Made by a program: the position numbers and the translations under genes. Source: an uncultured Eubacteriales bacterium (lineage in GTDB: Bacteria > Bacillota > Clostridia > Oscillospirales > CAG-272). Taken from it: a stretch of 64,000 bases of DNA. The stretch lies in assembly GCA_934467415.1 (NCBI GenBank), contig CAKSLQ010000007.1:62001-126000 (forward strand), read 5' to 3'. Under the pieces are notes generated by a model that worked only from the letters and a program-made list of their open reading frames with translations, did not search any database and was not told the origin of the DNA. Below are positions 39,692-48,210 of the stretch, in pieces (positions within the stretch are counted from its first letter, which is position 1; every line of letters starts with the position of its first letter).

Positions 39692-41668
39692 CTATTCGGC
39701 GGCGCCGTCCTGCCCCCGGTACACATCAAAGGAGATCATGGCCTTGAACAGATCGCCGTCCGCGGTGATCATCAGCCGCCCGCCCTGAAGCTCGGTCAGG
39801 CTCTGCGCGATCGAGAGACCGAGGCCGCTGCCCTCGGTATTGCGCGAGCTGTCGCCGCGCACAAAGCGCTCGGTCAGCTCCTCGCCCGGCATGGAGAGGC
39901 GCTCCTTGGAGATGTTTTTGAACGTGATGACCACGCGGCTGCCGATGACGGCCAGATCCAGATAGACCCGTGTGCCGCTCTGCGTGTACTTGCAGATGTT
40001 GCTCATCAGGTTGTCAAACACGCGCCACATCCGTCTGCCGTCGGCATAGATATAGACGGGGGTCTCCGGCAGCGTGAGGATCGGCGTCAGGTCGCTTGCC
40101 TCCAGCCGCTCTGCGTATTCGCCCACGGTCTGCTCGAGGAGGATGCCGATCTCGCAGGGCGCAAGCTCCACCGAGAGGTTGCCCGTGGAGGCCTTGGACG
40201 CCTCCACCAGATCCTCGATCAGCTTTTTCAGACGCGTGGACTGCCGGTCGAGAATGCCGAGGTACTGCTTTACGGTCTCGTTTTCCGTGTCGGCTTCTTC
40301 CTTTTTAAGCAGATCGACGTAGTTGATGATCGAGGTCAGCGGCGTTTTGATGTCGTGCGAAACATTGGTGATGAGCTCAGTCTTCATGCGCTCGCTTTTC
40401 ATGCGCTCGTCCACCGCGTGGGAGAGCCCGTCGCCGATGCTGCCGAGCGTGTCGCCGAACGCTTTGAAGTCGCCGACCATGCCGCGCGTGTCGATCGTTT
40501 CGCCGAGGTTGCCCGCGGCGATCTCTTCACCGGCCTTTTGCAGGCGGCGCAGGGAGAGGGCGGCATGCAGGATCAGCACAAAGAGCACGGCGCGGGAGAT
40601 GAACCAGCCCGAAACCAGGCGCTCGACATCCATGCGCATGGCGAACAGCGCAATAAATTCCGCCGTAAAGCAGACAAACAGACCGAGCGCGGTCTTCCAC
40701 ACCATCGGCAGCTTGCCGAGCAGAGAAAACAGACTGCGCAGCGCACGTCCGCAGAGGGCGAGAACCCGCCAGATGACGGTGTTTTTGAACAGCCGCCTTG
40801 TCTTGATGCGGGTGGCGACGCTCATGGTGTAGAACAGGAACAGAAGAACGAGCAGTATGCAGCCCGCGGCCGCAAAGAACAGCCACAGAATTTGTGAGAG
40901 CGTCGCCTCACGGAGAAATTCTATCGTAAGGTATGCGAGGACGGCGGACGCGCTGCCGATGAGCACGGTAAAGAGGTCAAAGGGGATGCGGTCGAAGAAG
41001 TTTTCCCGCGCTTCGTCCTCGCCGCGCCGATGCCCGGCGCTGCAATACAGAAAGATCAGCAGGGTGAAAAAGAGCAGCACACCGACCGCTGTCAGCGCGA
41101 TGGCGCCGTAGCGGAGGCGGTAGACGGTATCCAGCAGGCGGTTCAGCAGGGCAAAGCGGTCGGTTGCATCCTCCGGGATGACTTTCTTTGCGTACAGTGT
41201 TGCCGTGTAGGTGAAAGTGTCCCCCGCCGGGTCGGCGTATTCGGACGGAGCGCCCGTCGCGGTCGTTGCGACAAGATCACTTTCGACGAAGTAATCGGGA
41301 ACCAGCGTGGAGAGCGGTGCATCCGGGTAGGTCTGTGTCGTGCTGACCGAAAAATCATATCCATCCTCCGAGAGGCCGGAAAACACCGCTTCTCCGGTCT
41401 CCTCGCATTCGACGGTGTAAAAGAAGGAGGCGCTTGCGTAAAGAATGCGCAGGTCTTTGCCGGCGCGGAAGTCGCGGAGCAGGGTGTCGGCGGCTTCCCG
41501 CAGGGTGCTTTCGCGCAGTTCTTGCCGCCGCGCGGTATATTCGCCCGTGTACACGCCGAGATAAGCGTCCGCGGCGATGACCGCCGCCGAGAATGCCGTG
41601 CCGATCAGCACGAGAAAAAGCAGAAAAACGGCCGCAATTTTTGCAGGCAGGCTGTGCGTCAGTTTCAT
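39692..41668 (-). CDS. Sensor histidine kinase with six membrane segments
   Basis: This 658-residue kinase has a first helix at residues 8-33 and an extracytoplasmic region to about 190. Five further helices follow by about 385, then a HAMP-like linker (RLQKAGEEIAAGNLGETID). The phosphoacceptor is in ELITNVSHDIKTPLTSIINY near residue 460; the ATPase has an N box near 555 and GSGLGLSIAQSLTELQGG near 620. Most kinases have two helices; the extra four are unusual. Its ATG overlaps the regulator stop by 4 bases, so both are co-translated. The signal is unknown. Confidence 0.9.
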   Translation of the reverse strand: MKLTHSLPAKIAAVFLLFLVLIGTAFSAAVIAADAYLGVYTGEYTARRQELRESTLREAADTLLRDFRAGKDLRILYASASFFYTVECEETGEAVFSGLSEDGYDFSVSTTQTYPDAPLSTLVPDYFVESDLVATTATGAPSEYADPAGDTFTYTATLYAKKVIPEDATDRFALLNRLLDTVYRLRYGAIALTAVGVLLFFTLLIFLYCSAGHRRGEDEARENFFDRIPFDLFTVLIGSASAVLAYLTIEFLREATLSQILWLFFAAAGCILLVLLFLFYTMSVATRIKTRRLFKNTVIWRVLALCGRALRSLFSLLGKLPMVWKTALGLFVCFTAEFIALFAMRMDVERLVSGWFISRAVLFVLILHAALSLRRLQKAGEEIAAGNLGETIDTRGMVGDFKAFGDTLGSIGDGLSHAVDERMKSERMKTELITNVSHDIKTPLTSIINYVDLLKKEEADTENETVKQYLGILDRQSTRLKKLIEDLVEASKASTGNLSVELAPCEIGILLEQTVGEYAERLEASDLTPILTLPETPVYIYADGRRMWRVFDNLMSNICKYTQSGTRVYLDLAVIGSRVVITFKNISKERLSMPGEELTERFVRGDSSRNTEGSGLGLSIAQSLTELQGGRLMITADGDLFKAMISFDVYRGQDGAAE

Positions 41669-42369
41669 GTTCTCCCTCCGTTCTCCAGTTTGTAGCCCTG
41701 CGCCCAGACGACCTTGAGATAACGCGGCTCCGCCGGGTTGATCTCCAGCTTCTCGCGCAGGTGGCGGATGTGGACCGCCACCGTGCCCTCCGCGCCGAGG
41801 GGCGCATCGTTCCAGACGCGGCGGTAGATCTCCTTCGGGGAAAAGACCTCGCCGGGATGGCGGATCAGCAGCTTCAGAATGTCAAATTCGGTCGGCGTCA
41901 GCGTCACAGGGTCGCCGTCCAGCGTGACCGTCTTGGTCTTGTCGCACAGCGTGATGCCGCCGAGCGTGTATTTGCCGGCGGCGTCGCCGGTCTGTACGCT
42001 GCCGAGCTGGGTGTAGCGCCGGAGCTGGGAGCGGACGCGCGCCAGCACCTCGACCGGATTGAACGGCTTCGTGATATAGTCGTCTGCGCCGATGTTCAGC
42101 CCGAGGATCTTGTCGGTGTCCTCGCTTTTGGCCGTCAGCAGGATGACCGGCAGGTTGTAGGTCTTGCGCAGCTCGACCGTGGCGTCGATGCCGTCCATCA
42201 CGGGCATCATGATGTCCATGAGGACGAGATGAATCTCCTCCTTGGCGAGGATGTCCAGCGCTTCCTTGCCCGTGCAGGCGCAGAACGTGCCGTAGCCCTC
42301 GGCGCCGAGATAGATTTTCAGCGCGGACACGATGTCGCGCTCGTCGTCGCAGATCAGAATGTTGTACAT
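41665..42369 (-). CDS. OmpR/PhoB-family response regulator
   Basis: This 234-residue regulator has a receiver domain with the acidic pair DDE near residue 9, phosphoacceptor in LVLMDIMMPVMDG near residue 52, LLTAKSE and the Lys in ITKPF. The C-terminal winged helix contains LTPTEFDILKLLIRHPGEVF and VHIRHLREKLE. It is partnered with the kinase that follows. The ATG at 42369 is chosen because the family begins right before ILICDDE; the ribosome binding site GGGGGGAAG is weak. Direct repeats of CTTAAGG..TCTCTGC type at about 42400-42435 could be its own binding sites. Confidence 0.92.
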   Translation of the reverse strand: MYNILICDDERDIVSALKIYLGAEGYGTFCACTGKEALDILAKEEIHLVLMDIMMPVMDGIDATVELRKTYNLPVILLTAKSEDTDKILGLNIGADDYITKPFNPVEVLARVRSQLRRYTQLGSVQTGDAAGKYTLGGITLCDKTKTVTLDGDPVTLTPTEFDILKLLIRHPGEVFSPKEIYRRVWNDAPLGAEGTVAVHIRHLREKLEINPAEPRYLKVVWAQGYKLENGGRT

Positions 42370-42491
42370 GTTTGTTCTTCCCCCCGGGTACAGAATAGCA
42401 GAGATCCCTTTAAGAAACAAGAGGCAGAGACCTTAAGCTTTTATTAAAACCGACGAAAGTTGTAATTTCGTGAAAATATTTGCGCATTTAG

Positions 42492-42520
42492 TTGAAAAGT
42501 GCGGGGCTTTGTGCTACAAT
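42492..42520 (+). promoter_or_regulatory. Promoter of the FNT-like channel gene
   Basis: TTGAAA (42492-42497) and TACAAT (42515-42520) have a 17-base spacer. Confidence 0.7.
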
Positions 42521-42571
42521 AGGTCCGGCTCACTGCGCAAATTGACATACGAAATATGAAAGGCTACAAAT

Positions 42572-43297
42572 ATGAAAAATATGCAGGTAATTGTTTCGGC
42601 ATTTCTCGGCGGCGTTTTGACGGCACTGGCCGGAATGGCCAATCTTCTGCTCCACGATACGCAGCCGATCGCGGCGGCGCTGATTTTCGGCGTGATGCTG
42701 CTTGCCGTGACGATGCTCAATCTGCATCTGCTGACGGCAAAGGCCGGCTATCTGCTCTGGGACAGCGGCATGATCCGCACACGCGCCGTGCATCTGCTGT
42801 TCACCTTCTGCGGCAATGTCATCGGCGCGGCCGCCACGGGTGAGCTGCTGCGCTTTGCCTACACCAGCCGCGGCTTCGCCAAGGAGCTGATCAACGGGCG
42901 CTTTTCGTCAAGCGTCGGCAGCGTCGCCGTGGGCTCTGTGCTCTGCGGTGTACTGATGTTTGTCGGCGTCCATGCCTACCGGCGCTCGCGCGGCGGCATC
43001 GGCGGTACCCTTGTGACGCTCGGCGCAGGTGCAGCCATTGTGCTTTGCAATTTTACGCATTCAATCACCGACATCTTCTATATGTCGTTCCGCCATGTTT
43101 ACAACGGGCGCGCCGCAGCTGTTTTGCTGATCGGCATCATCGGCAACGTGATCGGCGCGCTGCTGACCGCGCTGCTTTATGAATATAAGAAGAGCAGCGA
43201 TGAGGTGTACCATGAGCAGGAGGAGGCCGAGGAAGCCTCCGAGCGCCGCCACGCGCATCACCACCATCACACCCATTCGCACAGCGAAGAAGAATAA
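42572..43297 (+). CDS. Formate/nitrite transporter-like channel with His-rich tail
   Basis: This 241-residue membrane protein has about six helices. TFCGNVIGAAATGELLRF, GSVLCGVLMFVGVHAYRR, CNFTHSITDIFYM and IGIIGNVIGALLTALL resemble the repeated half-motifs of formate/nitrite channels, with FTHSITDIFY in place of the usual FEHSIANM-type segment. It is a divergent member, so formate, nitrite, hydrosulfide or another small anion are all possible. The tail is a charged stretch ending HAHHHHHTHSHSEEE, a likely metal-binding run. Promoter, ribosome binding site and terminator show a single-gene unit. Confidence 0.7.
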   Translation: MKNMQVIVSAFLGGVLTALAGMANLLLHDTQPIAAALIFGVMLLAVTMLNLHLLTAKAGYLLWDSGMIRTRAVHLLFTFCGNVIGAAATGELLRFAYTSRGFAKELINGRFSSSVGSVAVGSVLCGVLMFVGVHAYRRSRGGIGGTLVTLGAGAAIVLCNFTHSITDIFYMSFRHVYNGRAAAVLLIGIIGNVIGALLTALLYEYKKSSDEVYHEQEEAEEASERRHAHHHHHTHSHSEEE

Positions 43298-43307
43298 GCA
43301 ACCGAGG

Positions 43308-43336
43308 AAAAGCACCGCATATGCGCGGTGCTTTTT
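43308..43336 (+). terminator. Terminator of the FNT-like gene
   Basis: AAAAGCACCGC and GCGGTGCTTTT form an 11-bp stem followed by TC. Confidence 0.85.
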
Positions 43337-43360
43337 CGTTGCGGTCAGACGCACAAATTA

Positions 43361-43475
43361 GCCTCCCCCCCGGCAAAGGGAGACGGCACGCGAAGCGTGA
43401 CGGAGGGATTGTTACAGAGTAAAGAAACAACCCCTCAGGCGTGTTCCACGCCAGCTCCCCTTGCACAGGGGAGCC
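43361..43475. repeat. Dispersed palindromic repeat, diverged copy C
   Basis: GCACGCGAAGCGTGACGGAG matches the inner module of the other copies. The ends (CCTCCCCCCCGGCAAAGGGAG and CTCCCCTTGCACAGGGGAG) differ. It lies between the convergent FNT-like and amidase genes and may act as the amidase terminator. Confidence 0.65.
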
Positions 43476-43490
43476 TTACTGTGCAAAGCA

Positions 43491-44231
43491 TTATTCTTCC
43501 GTCGGCGCGCCGAAATAGGCGTCGATCGCGTTGCAGACTGCGTCGGAAAAGGTTTTGCGGAAGTCCTCGTCGGTCAGGCGCGCGGCATCGCCCGCATTGG
43601 AAATGAAGCCGATCTCGATCAGCACCGAGGGGACGGTCGTGCGGTAGAGCACGGTGTAGCAGTCCTCGCCGTGCATGTCGCGCACGCCGACGGCCTTGCC
43701 GTCCGGAAAGGCCTTGTCGATCGCCGCCTTCAGCGCCTCGGCCAGCAGCTTGTCCGCCGCCGTGGAATGCGGCGTGTCCACGGGGTAGTAGACCCGTGTG
43801 CCGAAGACGTCGGTATTGGATGGGAAGGAGTCGCTGTGAAAGGAGAGAAAGACGTCGGCGGGCTGCGCGTTTGAAAAATCCGCACGTTCGCCCGGCCCGT
43901 AGGTCGGCTTGCCGTCGTTATAGGCGGTGTCCGGCTTGGTCTCGCCGTCGTGCGTGAGGATGACCGTATAGCCGCGGCTTTCCAATCCGTCCTTTACCAG
44001 CATCGTGAAGGCAAAATTGATGTCCGCCTCGGTCACCTCGCCGAGGTTTTCTTCGTTCAGCGCGCCCACGTCGCCGAGGCCGTGCCCGGCGTCCAGAACC
44101 ACGGTGATCGCGCCGTCGGCCAGCGCCGCTTCGCGGATAGCGCTCACCTCAACCCTCCGCCGCTCCGCGCCGCAGGACGGGAGCAAGAGGGTAAGCAGCA
44201 GCAAGATAAGAAAGCGGGACGTTTTTTTCAT
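43491..44231 (-). CDS. N-acetylmuramoyl-L-alanine amidase lipoprotein
   Basis: This 246-residue protein starts with a lipoprotein signal (LILLLLTLLLPSC). The amidase-3 zinc-dependent domain follows: VVLDAGHG with the first His near residue 45, a Glu in ENLGEVTEADIN, SFHSDS with the second His, and VLIEIGFISN with the catalytic Glu. It cleaves the bond between muramic acid and the stem peptide, outside the membrane. No SH3 or LysM targeting domain is present. The ATG at 44231 has AGGAGA upstream. Confidence 0.92.
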   Translation of the reverse strand: MKKTSRFLILLLLTLLLPSCGAERRRVEVSAIREAALADGAITVVLDAGHGLGDVGALNEENLGEVTEADINFAFTMLVKDGLESRGYTVILTHDGETKPDTAYNDGKPTYGPGERADFSNAQPADVFLSFHSDSFPSNTDVFGTRVYYPVDTPHSTAADKLLAEALKAAIDKAFPDGKAVGVRDMHGEDCYTVLYRTTVPSVLIEIGFISNAGDAARLTDEDFRKTFSDAVCNAIDAYFGAPTEE

Positions 44232-44278
44232 GGCGGATCTCCTGTGGATGTGTAGAAATATCATAATCTGTCATGATA

Positions 44279-44307
44279 ATGATATCCGTTTCGACAGGCT
44301 TTGTCAA
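44279..44307 (-). promoter_or_regulatory. Promoter of the amidase gene
   Basis: On the minus strand TTGACA (44307-44302) and TATCAT (44284-44279) have a 17-base spacer. Confidence 0.75.
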
Positions 44308-44351
44308 TATGATTAAGAAATTCTTAAGCGGCAGAAAATTCCGAAAAAAGC

Positions 44352-44380
44352 TTGACAACGCGGCACGGTCATGTTATCAT
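44352..44380 (+). promoter_or_regulatory. Promoter of the GntR-ABC operon
   Basis: TTGACA (44352-44357) and TATCAT (44375-44380) have a 17-base spacer. TACT..AGTA (44386-44399), a short inverted repeat right after the -10, could be the GntR operator. Confidence 0.75.
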
Positions 44381-44422
44381 AACTGTACTAACACGAGTAA
44401 TACGGTATAGGAGGTGCAGACG

Positions 44423-44821
44423 ATGAGTCTGATCTATGTGGATCTGCGCAGCCGCCGTCCGATTTTCGAACAGATCGTGGATTCGGTGCGTGACCTGGCT
44501 CTGCGCGGGCTGATGCAGCCGGACGAGCATCTGCCGTCGGTGCGCGCACTTGCCGCCGAGCTTGCCATCAACCCAAATACGATTCAGAAGGCATACGGCG
44601 AGCTGGAGCGGCAGGGCGTGATCTACTCCCTGGCGGGCCGGGGCAACTTTATCTCGCCCGACATCGCGCGGCTTGCCGATACGCACAGGGAAGAGCTGCT
44701 CGCGGCGATTGCCGGGGACATCCGCGCGGCGGCGGAATACGGTGTGCCGCGTGCCGCCGTTTCGGAAACGGTGGAGAAAGCGATGAAGCACTACGGAGGT
44801 GACGCAGATGATTCGGATTGA
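44423..44821 (+). CDS. GntR-family regulator, YtrA type
   Basis: This 132-residue protein has the GntR winged helix at residues 5-75: RRPIFEQIVDSVRDLALRG, LPSVRALAAELAINPNTIQK and RQGVIYSLAGRGNFI. Only a short helical tail follows, as in the YtrA subfamily, whose members control ABC transporter operons. It is the first gene of the operon and probably represses it. GGAGG precedes the ATG at 44423; the GTG earlier in the frame overlaps that site. The ATPase start overlaps its end by 14 bases. Confidence 0.9.
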   Translation: MSLIYVDLRSRRPIFEQIVDSVRDLALRGLMQPDEHLPSVRALAAELAINPNTIQKAYGELERQGVIYSLAGRGNFISPDIARLADTHREELLAAIAGDIRAAAEYGVPRAAVSETVEKAMKHYGGDADDSD

Positions 44822-45707
44822 CAAGGTGAGCAAGAGTTATGACCGCGTAAAGTCGCTCGACGGCATCGACACGGTGATCGAGAGCGGCTCGATCTTCGGG
44901 CTGATCGGCTCCAACGGCTCGGGCAAGTCCACGCTGCTCCGCGTGATGAGCGGGATTTTCCGCCCGGACGCAGGCACGGTGGAATACGACGGCAAGCCCG
45001 TCTTTGAGAACGTGGCGCTGAAAAATGAGATCGTGTATCTGTCCGACGAGCAGTATTTTCTGCCCGCCGCCACACTGGACGATATGGCGCGGCTTTATGC
45101 CGCGGCCTATGCAGGCTTCTCCGCAGAGGAGTATAAGCGGCTGTCCGCGCTGTTCGCCCTGCCGTGCAGCCGGAAGCTCTCGACCTATTCCAAGGGCATG
45201 CAGAAGCAGGCGGCGATCCTGCTCGGGCTTTCCGCCATGCCGCGCTATCTGCTCTGCGACGAGACCTTTGACGGGCTGGACCCGGTCATGCGCCAGCTGG
45301 TCAAGCGCGTCCTTGCCGACGCGGTGGCCAAGCGCGGGCTGACCGCCGTCATCGCCTCGCACAACCTGCGCGAGCTTGAGGACATCTGCGACCACATCGG
45401 ACTTCTCCACAAGGGCGGCATCCTGTTCGAGAGCGAACTGGACGCGCTCAAGGAGAACATTCACACGGTGCAGGCGGTCTTCCGGGAGGCGCTGCCGCCC
45501 GAGAAAATCGCATCGCTCGGCACGGTCTCGTTCAAACAGCGCGGCAGTATGGTCACCGCCGTCCTGCGCGGCAGCGAGGCGGAGGTGCGCGCGAAGATCG
45601 AGACGCTGCATCCGGCGTTTTACGAGATCATTCCGCTGACGCTGGAGGAGATCTTCATCAGCGAGATGGAGGAGAGGGGGTACGACTATGCAAAGGTTAT
45701 CTTCTGA
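44808..45707 (+). CDS. ABC transporter ATP-binding protein
   Basis: This 299-residue ATPase has Walker A GSNGSGKST near residue 35, a variant signature STYSKGMQKQ, Walker B YLLCDETFDGLDP and the switch ASHNLREL. The C-terminal 80 residues are an extension typical of ATPases that pair with ABC-2 type permeases. The ATG at 44808 has GGAGG at 44795-44799. The permease gene begins before its stop codon. YtrA-type operons of this kind often respond to cell-wall stress, which is an inference from the family. Confidence 0.9.
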   Translation: MIRIDKVSKSYDRVKSLDGIDTVIESGSIFGLIGSNGSGKSTLLRVMSGIFRPDAGTVEYDGKPVFENVALKNEIVYLSDEQYFLPAATLDDMARLYAAAYAGFSAEEYKRLSALFALPCSRKLSTYSKGMQKQAAILLGLSAMPRYLLCDETFDGLDPVMRQLVKRVLADAVAKRGLTAVIASHNLRELEDICDHIGLLHKGGILFESELDALKENIHTVQAVFREALPPEKIASLGTVSFKQRGSMVTAVLRGSEAEVRAKIETLHPAFYEIIPLTLEEIFISEMEERGYDYAKVIF

Positions 45708-47805
45708 ACACCTGCTGGATACAAAACTGTTCCGCAATGCGCTTCGGCGCCGCTTGCCGCATGTACTGGTCGCGTTTCTCGGCGGGTTCTTCACGCTCGC
45801 CGTGCCGCTGATGATGTCGCTGCCGGATGCGAAAGAGCCGTTTTATACCGCCGCCGAGCTGCTTGCACGGCAGACAAACTGCGTGCAGAGCACGATGGGG
45901 CTGAATCTTGCACTTGCCCTGATGCTCGGCGTCTACTTCGGCGTGGTCACCTGCGGCTACATGATGCGGCGGCGCAGCGCTTACTTCTGGCACGCTCTGC
46001 CGCAGAAGCGGGAGACGCTCTACACGACAAGCGTCGTCACCTCACTTTGCTGTGCGGCGCTCGGCACGCTGGCAAGCCTCGTCTTCACGCTTGCCGTGCT
46101 CGGGGCAAAGGCCGCGGATGCCGCCGTGTTCGGCTCCTTCTTCCTCTATTTTGCAAAGAATCTGCTTTGGTTCCTCGTCGCCTATGCCATCACCGTCTTT
46201 GCGGGCAGCTTCTCGGGCAGCGGCGTGATTCAGGTGCTCATGAGCCTGGTAATCACCTTCTATCCGCTCGCGCTCTATGCCGGGCTGCTCATGCTGCGCG
46301 GGCTGTACGCGTCGTACTTCGCGCAGGACTACTATTTCGGACTGCCCTTTGTCGCGTGGCTCTCGCCTGTCTATTATGCCGCAGTGCATTTTGACGACGG
46401 CTTTGCCGCCGTCCCCACGGTCTCGGCCGTGCTGGCGGTTGTGCTGCTGCTCTTCGGTGCGCTCTGCATCTATCGCCGCCGCGCGGTGGAGAATGCGGAG
46501 AAGCCCATTGTGTTTACCAAGCTCGGCAGCGTGCTGAAATACCTGTTGGTCTTTGTGATCACCGTCTATGCGGGGCTGTTCTTCGAGGCGGTCTCGGGCG
46601 GCGGGTGGATCATCTTCGGCTTTGCCAGCGGCGGCCTGCTCTCCTTCCTGCTCGGCAACACCATTCTCGCCAAGTCGCCGAAGGCGATGTTCAAGGGCTG
46701 GCGCGGTTTAATCATCTTTGCGGTCGCGTTTGCGCTGTTCTTCGCCGCATGGAGTCTGGATGTGTTCCATACCATCGACCGCGTACCCGAGGCGGAGGAT
46801 GTTACGCACGCCGAGGTGAACATCGGTCGATATGCCCGGAACACGACCGTCACCGACCCGGAGACCATCGCGGCGCTCTGCACGCTGATCGAGAATCAGC
46901 GCGCAGCGAATCAGCAGCCGCTTGCAGGCAGGACGCGCGGGGATAACGACGGCTTCTATATGGAGACCGTGCTGCACACCAAGCTCGGCATTCCCGTGGC
47001 GCGCAACTATTATGTGTATAAGAGCACGGACGGCGCGCGGGAATTCCTGCGGGCATATGCCGACTCCGGCGCGGTGGACGCGCTGCTCGCCGCCGGCGAT
47101 GCTTTTGCCGCGCAGGGCAGATACAGTGTCCGCACGGACACCACCATCGACGATGAAAGTGTCACCCTGCAATTTGATTTTGCGGCGTTCTGGGAGATCT
47201 ACCGCCGCGAGATCGGCGCGCTGAACTACGAGCGCCTGTCCATGCCGCCCATCGGCAGAGTTAACATCTGGGATGTCACGGACGAGTACGGCAGAGGGAT
47301 TTACAACGAGTGGGGCGCGATGTGGAGCGACTTTCCGCTCTACGCCGACATGCAGGAGACGATCGCCTTCCTGCGGCAGGCTGTCGATGCGGCGGGCATC
47401 TCACTTGTCCCCGAATACGGCGAACTCACCGGCGCTGCCGTGATGCGCGTGACCGGCGACGAAACGTCCGCGACGAGCGGGGGCGCCGAGCCGGCGGCGA
47501 CCGTCGAACTGTATACGGAAGCGACCGCGCGGGATATAGGCCACGACGAGACCGACGGCTATCCGACGGCAGAACTCACCGCCGCCGAGGCGGAAGCGCT
47601 GCTGCCGCACCTCGTGCGCGTCTATGTGCCGATCGCATCGGTCTTCGTGGACATTGACACGGAGTATATCGCCATCCTGCGGTACGGGCGTCCGCTCAGT
47701 GCCGAGGAGCAAGAGAAATACGACATGGAGGTCACCGAAACCACCCGCCGCTGCAACTTTGTCGCAGGCAGCGTCCCCGAAAGCATCAAAAATAAGCTGA
47801 AATAA
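45688..47805 (+). CDS. ABC-2-like permease with large extracytoplasmic domain
   Basis: This 705-residue protein has about nine hydrophobic helices in the first 360 residues (first at about 20-40), then a long hydrophilic region that must lie on one face of the membrane. The outer part has VTHAEVNIGRY, the acidic ETSATSGGAEPAATVELYTE region and EYIAILRYGRPLS near the end. It resembles Clostridial permeases with an added C-terminal domain (possibly DUF6449), but I could not confirm that. It overlaps the ATPase gene by 20 bases, so the two are coupled. Confidence 0.8.
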   Translation: MQRLSSEHLLDTKLFRNALRRRLPHVLVAFLGGFFTLAVPLMMSLPDAKEPFYTAAELLARQTNCVQSTMGLNLALALMLGVYFGVVTCGYMMRRRSAYFWHALPQKRETLYTTSVVTSLCCAALGTLASLVFTLAVLGAKAADAAVFGSFFLYFAKNLLWFLVAYAITVFAGSFSGSGVIQVLMSLVITFYPLALYAGLLMLRGLYASYFAQDYYFGLPFVAWLSPVYYAAVHFDDGFAAVPTVSAVLAVVLLLFGALCIYRRRAVENAEKPIVFTKLGSVLKYLLVFVITVYAGLFFEAVSGGGWIIFGFASGGLLSFLLGNTILAKSPKAMFKGWRGLIIFAVAFALFFAAWSLDVFHTIDRVPEAEDVTHAEVNIGRYARNTTVTDPETIAALCTLIENQRAANQQPLAGRTRGDNDGFYMETVLHTKLGIPVARNYYVYKSTDGAREFLRAYADSGAVDALLAAGDAFAAQGRYSVRTDTTIDDESVTLQFDFAAFWEIYRREIGALNYERLSMPPIGRVNIWDVTDEYGRGIYNEWGAMWSDFPLYADMQETIAFLRQAVDAAGISLVPEYGELTGAAVMRVTGDETSATSGGAEPAATVELYTEATARDIGHDETDGYPTAELTAAEAEALLPHLVRVYVPIASVFVDIDTEYIAILRYGRPLSAEEQEKYDMEVTETTRRCNFVAGSVPESIKNKLK

Positions 47806-47816
47806 GAACAGAAAGA

Positions 47817-47862
47817 AAACAGAACAACTCCCCGCACACTCGTGCGGGGAGCTGTTCTGTTT
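47817..47862 (+). terminator. Terminator of the GntR-ABC operon
   Basis: CTCCCCGCAC and GTGCGGGGAG form the core stem, extended by AACAGAACA and TGTTCTGTT; it ends in TTT. Confidence 0.9.
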
Positions 47863-47954
47863 AAGCCGTCGGTTCCTACAGACAAAGCGGAAGATGTGCA
47901 CATACCGTAGGGCGCCGTCTGTCTCCCACTGCATCCGAGCGTAAACTAACTTTA

Positions 47955-48110
47955 TACCTCCCTCGGTGAGGGAGTGTGGCACGGAACGCAAGCGTTCCTA
48001 ATGAGTTTCCCTTGCGGGAAACATCACGCTTCGCGTGACGGAAGGAGTCTTGCAGAGAGCAAAACTCCCCCAGTCGGCTCACGCCGACAGCCCCCTCACC
48101 GAGGGGGCTG
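47955..48110. repeat. Dispersed palindromic repeat, copy D
   Basis: The left end ACCTCCCTCGGTGAGGGAG, the inner modules GGAACGCAAGCGTTCC and GAGTTTCCCTTGCGGGAAAC, and the right end CAGCCCCCTCACCGAGGGGG match other copies. It lies between convergent genes. The adjoining 47863-47954 and 48111-48210 contain related short palindromic pieces and no gene. Confidence 0.88.
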
Positions 48111-48210
48111 AAGATGTGTGTCCTCGACCGGGTATGCGGAGAATATGCGCATCCCGTAGGGCGGGGGCTCGCTCCCGCCGTGTCACGCCATTCCGGGGGA
48201 TTGCTGCATC

